Positions 28,044 to 37,144 of a stretch of DNA of 64,000 nt are shown piece by piece. How positions within the stretch are numbered: the stretch's first letter is position 1; every line of letters starts with the position of its first letter. The position numbers and the translations under genes are program-made. Source of the DNA: Tsuneonella sediminis (GTDB taxonomy: Bacteria > Pseudomonadota > Alphaproteobacteria > Sphingomonadales > Sphingomonadaceae). The stretch covers positions 496,001-560,000 of the forward strand of contig NZ_JBNCBU010000001.1 of assembly GCF_051912845.1 (NCBI RefSeq), read 5' to 3'. The notes beneath the pieces are model-generated. The model saw nothing but the letters and a program-made list of their open reading frames with translations, was not told the DNA's origin and searched no databases.

Positions 28044-29053
28044 TACTCGGCAGGCTCCATCGATTTGTAGGCGCGCATCGGTTCTTGTTGTCGTAGCGCC
28101 GTCAGCCCCAGCTTGGCGAACAGCGCGGCGTCGCTGTCGTCGCCGGCGTTGGGGGCGGTGAGGAGCTTGTCGCCGGTGAAGATCGAGTTCGCGCCGGCGA
28201 GGAAGCACAGCGCCTGGGTGGCCTCGCTCATGCTCTCGCGCCCGGCAGACAGGCGCACCATCGAAAGTGGCATCGTGATGCGCGCCACCGCGATGGTACG
28301 GACGAACTCGATGTCGTCGATTTTCGCCAAAGGCGTGTCGGCCAGCATGTCGCCCAGCACCGTGCCCTTGACCGGCACCAGCGCGTTGACCGGCACGCTT
28401 TCGGGATGCTGCGGCAGCGTGGCGAGCGTGTGGACGAAGCCGACGCGGTCCTCGCGCGTCTCGCCCATGCCGACGATCCCGCCTGAGCACACGTTGATCC
28501 CCGCCGCGCGCACGTTGTTCAATGTGTCGAGCCGGTCGGCCATCGTGCGCGTGCTGATGACGCGTTCGTAGTATTCGGGGCTGCTGTCGATGTTGTGGTT
28601 GTAGTAGTCGAGCCCCGCCTCGGCGAGCATGTCGGCCTGCTTGGGCGTCAGCATGCCGAGCGTCATGCAGGTCTCCAGCCCCATCGCGCGCACGCCCTTC
28701 ACGATCTCGACGATCGCGGGCATGTCGCGGTCCTTGGGATTGCGCCACGCGGCGCCCATGCAGAACCGCTGGCTGCCGTTGTCCTTGGCCTGCGCGGCGG
28801 ACTGCAGGACGCTGCGCACGTCCATCAGCTTCGAGGCTGCCACGCCGCTGTCGGCTTTCACCGACTGCGAGCAATAGCCGCAATCTTCCGGACAGCCCCC
28901 GGTCTTGATCGAAAGCAGAGTGCACAGCTGCACCTGGTCGGGCGGATGGTTCTCGCGGTGAACCGACGCCGCGCGGAACAGCAGATCGGTGAAGGGAAGG
29001 TCGAACAGCGCGGCGATCTCCTCGCGCGTCCAGTCGGTGCGGACTTCTGTCAT
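28043..29053 (-). CDS. bioB: Biotin synthase
   Basis: Radical-SAM enzyme of 336 residues that inserts sulfur into dethiobiotin. The cluster-binding CPEDCGYC gives Cys54, Cys58 and Cys61, and the auxiliary-cluster motif NVCSGGIVGMGE is present. The start overlaps the scpA stop (ATGA) and the stop overlaps the pccA start (TAATG). The gene is therefore firmly inside the propionyl-CoA operon and away from any bioF/A/D genes in this window. Coupling would raise biotin supply together with the biotin-requiring carboxylase. Confidence 0.97.
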   Translation of the reverse strand: MTEVRTDWTREEIAALFDLPFTDLLFRAASVHRENHPPDQVQLCTLLSIKTGGCPEDCGYCSQSVKADSGVAASKLMDVRSVLQSAAQAKDNGSQRFCMGAAWRNPKDRDMPAIVEIVKGVRAMGLETCMTLGMLTPKQADMLAEAGLDYYNHNIDSSPEYYERVISTRTMADRLDTLNNVRAAGINVCSGGIVGMGETREDRVGFVHTLATLPQHPESVPVNALVPVKGTVLGDMLADTPLAKIDDIEFVRTIAVARITMPLSMVRLSAGRESMSEATQALCFLAGANSIFTGDKLLTAPNAGDDSDAALFAKLGLTALRQQEPMRAYKSMEPAE

Positions 29054-31194
29054 TCCGCTACCTCCAGTTCGTCGCCGACCGGCGGCATGTTGTGCCCCAG
29101 CAGGCGCAGCATGTCGGCCGCGCATTCGACCACGTTCGAGCCGGGTCCGTAGATGCCCTGCACCCCCGCTTCGCGCAGGAAGTCGTAGTCCTGCGGCGGG
29201 ATCACCCCGCCCGCGACGACCTTAATGTCCGGACGGCCGGCTTCCTTGAGCAGGCCGATCAGTTCGGGGATCAGCGTCTTGTGCCCGGCGGCAAGGCTCG
29301 AGGCGCCGATCGCGTCGACATCCTCGGCTAGCGCCATGTCGCGGGTCTCCGCCGGGGTCTGGAAAAGCGGGCCGGACACGACCTCGAAGCCCATGTCGGC
29401 AAAGGCGGATGCGATCACGTTGGCACCGCGATCGTGGCCGTCCTGCCCCATCTTGGCGACCATCAGCTTCGGCGCGCGGCCGAGGCGGCGCGTGACCGCC
29501 TTCACGCCCTCGACCACCTGCGCGTAGCGGCTGTCGCCTTCGTAGGCGGCGGAATAGATGCCCGTCACCGGTGTCGGACTGGTGCCGTAGCGGCCGAACG
29601 CCTCTTCCATGGCAGAGGAAATCTCGCCCAGGGTGGCGTCGTGGCGCGCGGCCTCGACCGCGAGAGCGAGCAGGTTGCCGCCTGACTTTGCGCCTTCGGT
29701 CAGCGCCGCCAGCGCGGCACGGCAAGCCGCCTCGTCGCGCTCGGCCCGCACGCGCTTGAGCCGCGCGATCTGGGCCTCGCGCACCGCGTGGTTGTCGATG
29801 TCGAGCGTGTCGATCGGGTCTTCCTCGGCCTTGCGGTACCTGTTGACGCCGACGATCACCGTCTCTCCCCGGTCAATGCTCGCCTGCTTGGCCGCCGCCG
29901 CGCTCTCGATCGCGGCCTTGGGCTTGCCGCTGGCGACGAAGGCGGTCATCCCGCCCGCCGCGTCCACTTCGGCTATCAGTTTCTCGGCTTCCTCGACAAG
30001 CTTCGCCGTCAGCGCCTCGACGTAATAGCTGCCGCCGAGCGGATCGACGACGTTGGTGATCCCGCTTTCCTCCTGGATCACCAGCTGCGTGTTGCGCGCG
30101 ATGCGGGCGGAAAAGTCGGTCGGCAGCGCGATCGCCTCGTCGAGCGCATTGGTGTGGAGCGACTGTGTTCCCCCGAGCACCGAGGCCAGCGCCTCGATCG
30201 TGGTGCGGATGACGTTGTTGTACGGGTCCTGTTCCTGCAGGCTGACGCCGCTGGTCTGGCAGTGCGTGCGCAGCATTTTGCTGCGGTCCTTCTGCGCGCC
30301 CAGCCCGTCCATTGTGCGCCACCACAGCGTGCGCGCGGCGCGCAGCTTGGCGACTTCCATGAAGAAGTTCATCCCGATGCCGAAGAAGAACGATAGGCGC
30401 CCAGCGAAGGCGTCGATGTCGAGGCCCGCGGCCATCGCGCGCCTGGCGTATTCCTTGCCGTCGGCGATCGTGAAGGCAAGCTCCTGCACCGCGGTCGCCC
30501 CGGCCTCGTGCATGTGATAGCCCGAGATCGAAATGCTGTTGAATTTCGGCATGTTGCCCGAGGTATATGCGATGATGTCCGAGACGATCCGCATGCTCGG
30601 TTCGGGCGGGTAGATGTAGGTGTTGCGGACCATGAACTCCTTGAGGATGTCGTTCTGGATGGTCCCGTCGAGCTTGTCCTGGCTCACGCCCTGGCGCTCG
30701 GCCGCGACGATGAAGAAGGCGAGCACCGGGATCACCGCGCCGTTCATCGTCATCGACACGCTCATCTGGTCGAGCGGGATTCCGTCGAACAGGATCTCCA
30801 TGTCGCGCACGGTGTCGATCGCCACGCCTGCCTTGCCGACGTCGCCAACCACCCGCAGGTGGTCGCTGTCGTAGCCACGGTGCGTGGCAAGGTCGAAGGC
30901 GACCGAGAGTCCTTTCTGCCCCATCGCGAGGTTGCGGCGGTAGAACGCGTTCGATTCCTCGGCGGTAGAGAAGCCGGCGTACTGGCGGATGGTCCACGGA
31001 CGGCCGGCGTACATTGACGCCTTCACGCCGCGGGTGAACGGCGCGAAGCCCGGCAAGCCGGGATCGGCGGGCACGTCCTCGGCGGTGTAGAGCGGGTGGA
31101 TATCGAAGCCTTCGGGGGTGTGCCAGCCAAGGTCCCTGCCCTTGACCTCCTTTGCGGCGAGCGCTTCCCAATCGGCTTTTGTCTTGTCGGTCAT
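29050..31194 (-). CDS. scpA: Methylmalonyl-CoA mutase
   Basis: Adenosylcobalamin-dependent mutase of 714 residues that interconverts (R)-methylmalonyl-CoA and succinyl-CoA. The N-terminal TIM barrel carries RQYAGFSTAEESN and the substrate-binding regions. The C-terminal B12 domain has the base-off motif DGHDRG with His587. It is the single-chain large subunit type; no separate small subunit (mutA) is present here. It lies 8 bases after the glutathione transferase gene. Confidence 0.97.
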   Translation of the reverse strand: MTDKTKADWEALAAKEVKGRDLGWHTPEGFDIHPLYTAEDVPADPGLPGFAPFTRGVKASMYAGRPWTIRQYAGFSTAEESNAFYRRNLAMGQKGLSVAFDLATHRGYDSDHLRVVGDVGKAGVAIDTVRDMEILFDGIPLDQMSVSMTMNGAVIPVLAFFIVAAERQGVSQDKLDGTIQNDILKEFMVRNTYIYPPEPSMRIVSDIIAYTSGNMPKFNSISISGYHMHEAGATAVQELAFTIADGKEYARRAMAAGLDIDAFAGRLSFFFGIGMNFFMEVAKLRAARTLWWRTMDGLGAQKDRSKMLRTHCQTSGVSLQEQDPYNNVIRTTIEALASVLGGTQSLHTNALDEAIALPTDFSARIARNTQLVIQEESGITNVVDPLGGSYYVEALTAKLVEEAEKLIAEVDAAGGMTAFVASGKPKAAIESAAAAKQASIDRGETVIVGVNRYRKAEEDPIDTLDIDNHAVREAQIARLKRVRAERDEAACRAALAALTEGAKSGGNLLALAVEAARHDATLGEISSAMEEAFGRYGTSPTPVTGIYSAAYEGDSRYAQVVEGVKAVTRRLGRAPKLMVAKMGQDGHDRGANVIASAFADMGFEVVSGPLFQTPAETRDMALAEDVDAIGASSLAAGHKTLIPELIGLLKEAGRPDIKVVAGGVIPPQDYDFLREAGVQGIYGPGSNVVECAADMLRLLGHNMPPVGDELEVAE

Positions 31195-31202
31195 CTTGGT
31201 CC

Positions 31203-31814
31203 TCAGGCCGCCGCGCTCGGGCGCGCGCTCACGGCTTCGTGCCAGCGGTTCAGCGCCGCGTTCTCCGGGCCGGGTCCGCAGCCGACGAACGTCGCGAAGT
31301 CGACGGTCGTCAGCAGGATGATGTCGGCCATGGAGAAGCGGTCGCCCGCCAGGAACTCGCTGTTCTCGAGGCTGCGGTCGAAGAACGCGAAGGCATCGGC
31401 AACGCGCGGGCGGTTGGCCTCGCCCCACTCGGCGTTGCGACCAGGAAGCGCGGCGGTGAACTTGTGCGTGTGCACCCAGACCTGGCCGATCGGATACATC
31501 GCGATCATCTCGGCCCGGCGGCTCCACATCTCGACCAGCGCGATCTCGACCGGCGTTGTGCCGAACAGCGGCGGCTCGGTGTGCAGCGCCTCGAGGTAGC
31601 GGCAGATCGCGACGCTTTCGGCGATGACGGTCCCGTCGTCGAGCTCGAGCGCCGGGGTCTGCCCGCGCGGGTTCTTGGCCATGAACTCGGTCGACTTCTG
31701 CTCGCGCTTCGGGATCGAGACCTCCTGCGTCGGCAGCTCGATGCCCTTTTCAGCCGCGAAAATGCGCACCCGGCGCGGGTTCGGCGCGGGATTGGGGCTG
31801 TCGTAAAAGAGCAT
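31203..31814 (-). CDS. Glutathione S-transferase family protein
   Basis: Cytosolic GST-fold protein of 203 residues. The thioredoxin-like N-domain starts MLFYDSPNPAPNPRRVRIFAAEKG and the glutathione-binding ESVAICRYLEA motif lies at about 66-76. The C-terminal helical domain contains the N-capping box FSMADIILLTT. ATG 31814 shares a base with the mce stop (TGATG). Its embedding between methylmalonyl-CoA epimerase and mutase is unusual; a role in the pathway is not established. Confidence 0.9.
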   Translation of the reverse strand: MLFYDSPNPAPNPRRVRIFAAEKGIELPTQEVSIPKREQKSTEFMAKNPRGQTPALELDDGTVIAESVAICRYLEALHTEPPLFGTTPVEIALVEMWSRRAEMIAMYPIGQVWVHTHKFTAALPGRNAEWGEANRPRVADAFAFFDRSLENSEFLAGDRFSMADIILLTTVDFATFVGCGPGPENAALNRWHEAVSARPSAAA

Positions 31815-32251
31815 CAATGCGCGCCTTTCGGTGTTTCCATGATCTCGGTGAGCTGGCCCATCATGTCCTTGGGGTGGAGGAAGAAGATCGGCGTGCCGTG
31901 CGCGCCGATGCGGGTCGGGCCGAGGATGCGCTTGCCCAGCCCCTCGAAATGCGCGCGCGCCACCTCGATGTCCGGCACCTCGAAGCAGACGTGGTGCTGG
32001 CCGCCCAGCGGGTTCTTCGCAAGGAAGCCTGCAAGCGTGCTATCCGGCCCCAATGGCTCAATCAGCTCGACTTGCGTGCCCGCGGTGCCGTCATGTCCCG
32101 GCGTGTCGACGAAACAGACCTTCACGCCCTGCTCGGGCAGGTCGAAAGCTTCCGTGATTGAGGTAGCCCCCATCACTTCACGGTAATAGGTTACGCTGTC
32201 CGCGATCGAAGGCGTCGCGACGCCGACATGGTTGAGGCGACCGAGCTTCAT
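31814..32251 (-). CDS. mce: Methylmalonyl-CoA epimerase
   Basis: VOC-superfamily enzyme of 145 residues that epimerises (S)- to (R)-methylmalonyl-CoA, linking carboxylase and mutase. The paired beta-alpha-beta-beta-beta modules start LNHVGVATPSI and HHVCFEVPDI. The metal-binding residues fit His8, a Gln/Glu in QVELIEP, His in QHHVCFEV and Glu in GQLTEI. It follows pccB by 9 bases. Confidence 0.94.
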   Translation of the reverse strand: MKLGRLNHVGVATPSIADSVTYYREVMGATSITEAFDLPEQGVKVCFVDTPGHDGTAGTQVELIEPLGPDSTLAGFLAKNPLGGQHHVCFEVPDIEVARAHFEGLGKRILGPTRIGAHGTPIFFLHPKDMMGQLTEIMETPKGAH

Positions 32252-32260
32252 GGCACGCTC

Positions 32261-33793
32261 CTAAAGCGGAATGTTGTCATGTTTCTTCCATGGGTTCTCG
32301 AGCACCTTCCCGCGTAGCTTCCTGAGGCCCAGAGCGATCCGCCGCCGGGTCGAGTGGGGATAGATCACCTCGTCGATATAGCCGCGCTGCGCCGCGACGA
32401 AGGGGTTGGCGAAGCGGTCCTCGTACTCCTTCGTGCGCTCTGCGATCTTGTCTGGGTCGCCGATGTCGGAGCGGAAGATGATCTCGACCGCCCCCTTGGC
32501 GCCCATCACCGCGATCTCGGCGGTGGGCCAGGCGTAGTTGAGGTCGCCGCGCAAGTGCTTGGAGGCCATGACGTCGTAGGCGCCGCCGTAGGCCTTGCGG
32601 GTGATCACGGTGATCTTGGGCACGGTCGCCTCGGCATAGGCGAACAGCAGCTTCGCTCCGTGCTTGATGATGCCGTTGTGTTCCTGCGCCGTGCCGGGAA
32701 GAAACCCGGGCACGTCGACGAAGGTCAGGATCGGAATCTCGAACGCGTCGCAGAAGCGCACGAAGCGCGCGGCTTTCTTCGATGAATTGATGTCGAGCAC
32801 GCCCGCGAGGACAAGCGGCTGGTTCGCGACCACGCCCACGGTGCGCCCCTCGATCCGGCCGAAGCCGGTGAGGATGTTGCCCGCGTGCGCCGGCTGGACC
32901 TCGAAGAAGTCGCCCTCGTCGAGCACCTTCCGGATTACCTCGTGCATGTCGTAGGGCTGGTTGGCGTTCGCCGGGATCAGCGTGTCGAGGCTGTCGTCGA
33001 GCCGGTCCCACGGGTCGGCGGTCGGCCGCTCGGGCACCTCTTCGCGGTTCGACAGCGGCAGGTAGTCGAAGAACCGCCGGGTCTGCAGCAGCGCCTCGAT
33101 ATCGTTCTCGAACGCAAGGTCCGCAACGCTGGTCTTGGTGGTGTGCGTCACCGCCCCGCCCAGTTCCTCCTGCGTCACGACCTCGTTGGTGACGGTCTTC
33201 ACCACGTCGGGCCCGGTGACGAACATGTACGAGGAATCCTTCACCATGAAGATGAAGTCGGTCATCGCCGGGGAATAGACCGCCCCGCCCGCGCAGGGGC
33301 CCATGATGAGGCTGATCTGCGGCACCACGCCCGATGCGAGCACGTTGCGCTGGAACACCTCGGCATAGCCGCCGAGGCTGGCGACGCCTTCCTGGATGCG
33401 CGCGCCGCCCGAATCGTTGAGGCCGATCACCGGGGCGCCAACCTTCATCGCGCTGTCCATCACCTTGCAGATCTTCTCCGCGTGGCGCTTCGACAGCGAA
33501 CCGCCGAACACGGTGAAGTCCTGGCTGAAGACATAGACCAGTCGCCCGTTGATCGTGCCGCTGCCGGTCACGACGCCGTCGCCGGGGATCTTCTGGTCCT
33601 GCATCCCGAAATCGACACAGTCATGCTCGACATAAGCGTCGAGCTCCTCGAACGATCCTTCGTCGAGCAGCACGTCGAGCCGCTCGCGCGCGGTCAGCTT
33701 GCCCTTGGCGTGCTGGGCATCGATTCGCTTCTGTCCCCCACCCAGCCTGGCGGCGGCGCGGCGGCGTTCCATTTCTGCGATATTGGCGGACAT
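32261..33793 (-). CDS. pccB: Propionyl-CoA carboxylase beta subunit (carboxyltransferase)
   Basis: Carboxyltransferase subunit of 510 residues, forming a complex with PccA. Recognisable parts are the N-terminal ARERLDVLLDEGSFEEL, the oxyanion-hole segments GLNDSGGARIQEG and GPCAGGAVYSPA, and the C-terminal VDVPGFLPGTAQEHNGII with AYGGAYDVM. AGGGAG lies 5 bases before ATG 33793, and a good promoter lies just upstream. It is the first gene of the pccB-mce-gst-scpA-bioB-pccA operon. The frame stays open to 34204, but that is antisense-free noise in the SDR gene. Confidence 0.96.
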   Translation of the reverse strand: MSANIAEMERRRAAARLGGGQKRIDAQHAKGKLTARERLDVLLDEGSFEELDAYVEHDCVDFGMQDQKIPGDGVVTGSGTINGRLVYVFSQDFTVFGGSLSKRHAEKICKVMDSAMKVGAPVIGLNDSGGARIQEGVASLGGYAEVFQRNVLASGVVPQISLIMGPCAGGAVYSPAMTDFIFMVKDSSYMFVTGPDVVKTVTNEVVTQEELGGAVTHTTKTSVADLAFENDIEALLQTRRFFDYLPLSNREEVPERPTADPWDRLDDSLDTLIPANANQPYDMHEVIRKVLDEGDFFEVQPAHAGNILTGFGRIEGRTVGVVANQPLVLAGVLDINSSKKAARFVRFCDAFEIPILTFVDVPGFLPGTAQEHNGIIKHGAKLLFAYAEATVPKITVITRKAYGGAYDVMASKHLRGDLNYAWPTAEIAVMGAKGAVEIIFRSDIGDPDKIAERTKEYEDRFANPFVAAQRGYIDEVIYPHSTRRRIALGLRKLRGKVLENPWKKHDNIPL

Positions 33794-33817
33794 CGGCACT
33801 CCCTGGCTGAGTGGGGC

Positions 33818-33846
33818 GGTTAGGCCGCGGTTGGGGAAAGCGTCAA
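33818..33846 (-). promoter_or_regulatory. Promoter of the propionyl-CoA operon
   Basis: TTGACG (33846-33841) and CTAACC (33823-33818) with a 17-base spacer, giving a leader of about 18 bases to the pccB ATG with AGGGAG at 33804-33799. No TTTGCAA-type PccR operator is visible nearby. Confidence 0.55.
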
Positions 33847-33924
33847 GCTGCGCCGCGATCCGCCTCTTTTTCCGCGACGAAAAGTCCCCGAATTCGGTGC
33901 CACGAGGCCAGGACCGAACGCAAT

Positions 33925-34647
33925 TCAGAAGCGCAGCATGATCCGCCGCGCGAGCGCCGGGCTGGCCGAGTGGACGGCCTTGAGCAGCTTCACCATGCCG
34001 ATGTTGGCCTCGCTCCGGTCGCGCTCGATCGCGGCGACGATTTGCCGCGCGCACGCCTCGGCCGACATCTTGCTGCCAGACCGCGCTGCGGTCATCCGGG
34101 TATCGACCACCGGCGGCAACGCCTCGATGACGGTGATCGACGTCCCGGCGAGCTGCGCCCGGATCGACTGGGTGTAGGCGCGCAGGGCTGCTTTGGTGGC
34201 GCAATAGACCGGGCCGCCCGCCCTGGGCGCGATCGCGAGGCCGCTGGTGACGTTGACAATTGCCGCCTCGGGCCGCCGTTTCAGCCGCTCGACGAACGCC
34301 GCGATCAGCCGGATCGGGGTGTTGAGGTTGGCATAGATACAGTCGTCGGCCGCATCGACATCGGGCGGTCCTTCGCGAAAGTCGTGGTCCACGCCCTGCC
34401 CGGCGTTGTTGATGAGCACGTCGATCTCCCGGTCGCGGAGCGCGTGGACGATGTCGATAGCGCCCTGCGGCGTCGAAAGGTCGGCCCGGATCGCCTCGAA
34501 GCCGGCTTCGCGCATCGCCTTCAGGCGATCGGGGGATCGGCCGGTCACGATGACTTCGGCCCCCTTCGCCTTGAGCTGGCGTGCCGTCGCCTCGCCGATT
34601 CCCGCGGTACCGCCGGTCAGCAGCACGGTCTTGCCCGCGAGCCGCAT
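33925..34647 (-). CDS. Short-chain dehydrogenase/reductase
   Basis: Classical SDR of 240 residues, of the DltE-like subgroup. The cofactor motif TGGTAGIG is at 11-18, NNAG at 80-83, and the catalytic Ser135, Tyr148 and Lys152 (YCATK) are intact. The substrate is unknown. The start shares a base with the stop of the preceding NAD-dependent epimerase-like gene (TGATG), so the two reductases are made together. Confidence 0.9.
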   Translation of the reverse strand: MRLAGKTVLLTGGTAGIGEATARQLKAKGAEVIVTGRSPDRLKAMREAGFEAIRADLSTPQGAIDIVHALRDREIDVLINNAGQGVDHDFREGPPDVDAADDCIYANLNTPIRLIAAFVERLKRRPEAAIVNVTSGLAIAPRAGGPVYCATKAALRAYTQSIRAQLAGTSITVIEALPPVVDTRMTAARSGSKMSAEACARQIVAAIERDRSEANIGMVKLLKAVHSASPALARRIMLRF

Positions 34648-35669
34648 CAGGGCTTCACCACGCCGTGGGCGATCAGGCTGCTGGCACAGTCGATAACGCT
34701 ATGCTCGACCGGGCGGGTTTCCCAGCCGAGGCGCTCCTTCGCGTGGCTGGCATCCACGTTGCGGCTCTTGCCGACCTCGGCGCGGATCGAGCGGACCCCC
34801 GGATTCACCATGGCGAGCACGCTGACCATCCAGTCAGGCATGACCCTCGTCGGGACCTTGCGCGCCTGCTCACGGGGCAGATGCGCTCGCAGGATCGCGG
34901 CGAGCTCGATCAGCTTGAAGAACGGACCGGAGGCGAGAAAGCGCTCTCCCGCGAGGCCCGGCGTCTCGAGGCAGCGGACGTGCAGGTCGGCGCAATCGCG
35001 CGTGTCGACCACCGCAAAACCGAGGTCGGGGGCCATGGGCATCGAGCCGTCGAGCAGTTGGCGCACCACTTCGACCGAGGGCGAAAAATCGGCATCGTGA
35101 ACCGGCCCGAGCACCATCGAGGGGTTGACCGAGACGAATTCGAGCCGCCCGCCTTCCGCCGCCACCCAGTCGCGCGCGGCACGCTCGGCAATCGTCTTCG
35201 ACTTTACGTACGGATAGACATCCGGATGATCGACGTTCGTCCAGTCGCTCTCGTCGACGGTATAGACCTTTTCGCTGCGGCCATAGGCGACCGCGGCCAT
35301 CGAACTCGTCTGGACGAACCGGCGAACTCCGGCGTCGCGGGCGAAGCGCAGCGCGCGCAGGGTACCCTCGCGAGCGGGCACGATCATTTCGTCCTCGTCC
35401 CTTGGAGCGGACGCGGCGATAGGAGAGGCGACGTGCGCGACGTGGGTGCAGCCGGACACCGCCTCGGTCCATCCGGCATCGTCCATCAACTCGGCCTCGT
35501 GCACCGAAAGCTGGTCACCGGCTTGCGGCCAGCGCGCACGCAGCCGCGCCTCGCCCTTTGCCCTGCTGCGGACGGTGGCCCGCACGGACCAGCCCCTGCC
35601 GAGTAGCTGATCAATCAGTTCGCCGGCAATGTAGCCGGTTCCGCCGGTGACGAGGACGGTCCCACCCAT
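34647..35669 (-). CDS. NAD(P)-dependent epimerase/dehydratase, dihydroflavonol-reductase-like
   Basis: Extended SDR of 340 residues. The dinucleotide motif TGGTGYIAG is at the N-terminus, a conserved QTSSMAAV segment carries the catalytic Ser, and YVKSK provides Tyr and Lys. This resembles the dihydroflavonol-4-reductase-like branch found widely in bacteria, where substrates are carbonyl compounds of unknown identity. It is the first gene of a two-gene unit with the SDR downstream. Confidence 0.88.
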   Translation of the reverse strand: MGGTVLVTGGTGYIAGELIDQLLGRGWSVRATVRSRAKGEARLRARWPQAGDQLSVHEAELMDDAGWTEAVSGCTHVAHVASPIAASAPRDEDEMIVPAREGTLRALRFARDAGVRRFVQTSSMAAVAYGRSEKVYTVDESDWTNVDHPDVYPYVKSKTIAERAARDWVAAEGGRLEFVSVNPSMVLGPVHDADFSPSVEVVRQLLDGSMPMAPDLGFAVVDTRDCADLHVRCLETPGLAGERFLASGPFFKLIELAAILRAHLPREQARKVPTRVMPDWMVSVLAMVNPGVRSIRAEVGKSRNVDASHAKERLGWETRPVEHSVIDCASSLIAHGVVKP

Positions 35670-35724
35670 GCCCTTCTCCCTTCCGGCCCGAGCCTACGCC
35701 GGAGGGTTGTGAACGGCAATCGGC

Positions 35725-37080
35725 CTACCGCATGAGCACCAGTTCCTCGGCCATCGTCGGGTGGATGGCGACGGTCGCGTCGAAATCGGCCTTGAAAAGG
35801 CCCGCCTTCACCGCCACCGCGGCGGCCTGCATGATCTCGGCCGCCTCGGGGCCGATCATGTGAATGCCCAGGATCCTGCCGGTCGTGTCGTCGCAGACCA
35901 TCTTGTACAGGCTCCGCTCGTTGCGGCCGGCCAGCACGTTCTTCATCGGCCGGAAATCGCTTTCGTAGACCTTCACCGCGCCGAACTTGTTGCGCGCCTC
36001 GCCCTCGGTCAGGCCGACGCCGGCAAGCGGCGGGTGGCTGAAAACCGCGCTCGGGATCACGCTGTGATCGACCGCGACCGGATCGCCCTTGCCGAACACC
36101 GTGTCGGCAAACGCCTGCCCTTCCCGGATCGCGACCGGAGTGAGCTGGACGCGGTCCGTCACGTCGCCGACCGCGTAGATATGCTCGACATTGGTCTTGC
36201 TGAAGCGATCGACCCTGATCTCGCCCCGCTCGCCAAGCTCGACGCCGGCCTTGTCGAGACCAAGACCCTGCGTGTTGGGGACCCGGCCGGTTGCGAACAT
36301 CACGCAATCGACCTCGATATCCTCGTGATTGGTCATCGACACGCGGAGACACCCCTCGTCGGTCTGCTCGATCCCGCGAAACTCGGCGTTGAAGCGGAAA
36401 TCGATTCCCTTCGTCACGCTGATCTGCAGCAGCCGGTCGCGCAGGGATTCGTCGTATCCACGCAGCAGCTTGTCGGACCGGTTGATGATCGTCACCTTGC
36501 TGCCGAACTCGTTGAAGATTCCCGCGAATTCGTTCGCGATGTAGCCGCCGCCCGCGATCAGCACCCGCGGCGGCAACCCATCGAGGTGAAACGCCTCGTT
36601 GCTCGTGATCCCGAGCTCGTTGCCGGGACAATCGGGCACGTGCGGCCGTGCACCGGTCGCGATCAAGATATACCGCGCGGTCACCGTCCTGCCGCTGCCG
36701 AGGCTGATCTCGTGCGGGCTGGTCAATTCCGCGCGGTCCAATATCACCTCGACGTCGTGGTTCTCGAGGGTCTGGGTGTAGAGCCCGTTGAGGCGGTCAA
36801 CGTCCCTCAGAACGTTGTCGCGCAGTTTCGCCCAGTCGAAGCGGGGGTTCTCGACCGTCCAGCCGAACGCCGCGGCATCCTCGAGGTCTTCGGCGAAGTG
36901 CGCCCCGTAGACGAGCATCTTCTTGGGCACGCACCCGCGGATGACGCACGTCCCGCCGACGCGATGTTCTTCGGCCACTGCGACCTTCGCCCCGTGGCTC
37001 GCCGCCACCCGGCTCGCCCGCACGCCGCCGGAGCCCGCCCCGATGACGAAAAGGTCGTAGTCATAGTCCTGGGTTGCCAT
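35725..37080 (-). CDS. gor: Glutathione-disulfide reductase
   Basis: FAD flavoenzyme of 451 residues that reduces glutathione disulfide with NADPH. FAD motif GAGSGG is at 14-19, the redox pair is Cys45 and Cys50 (GGTCVIRGC), the NADPH-binding GGGYIANEFAG lies mid-chain, and the catalytic His is in HPTMAEE at the C-terminus. ATG 37080 gives the normal N-terminus; the longer open frame to 37203 is not needed. Confidence 0.95.
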   Translation of the reverse strand: MATQDYDYDLFVIGAGSGGVRASRVAASHGAKVAVAEEHRVGGTCVIRGCVPKKMLVYGAHFAEDLEDAAAFGWTVENPRFDWAKLRDNVLRDVDRLNGLYTQTLENHDVEVILDRAELTSPHEISLGSGRTVTARYILIATGARPHVPDCPGNELGITSNEAFHLDGLPPRVLIAGGGYIANEFAGIFNEFGSKVTIINRSDKLLRGYDESLRDRLLQISVTKGIDFRFNAEFRGIEQTDEGCLRVSMTNHEDIEVDCVMFATGRVPNTQGLGLDKAGVELGERGEIRVDRFSKTNVEHIYAVGDVTDRVQLTPVAIREGQAFADTVFGKGDPVAVDHSVIPSAVFSHPPLAGVGLTEGEARNKFGAVKVYESDFRPMKNVLAGRNERSLYKMVCDDTTGRILGIHMIGPEAAEIMQAAAVAVKAGLFKADFDATVAIHPTMAEELVLMR

Positions 37081-37144
37081 GCGCGTCTCCTGTTCGGGCA
37101 GCGCATATGGAGCCCCAAGCAGGCAATGCCAACCGCCTGGGGAA

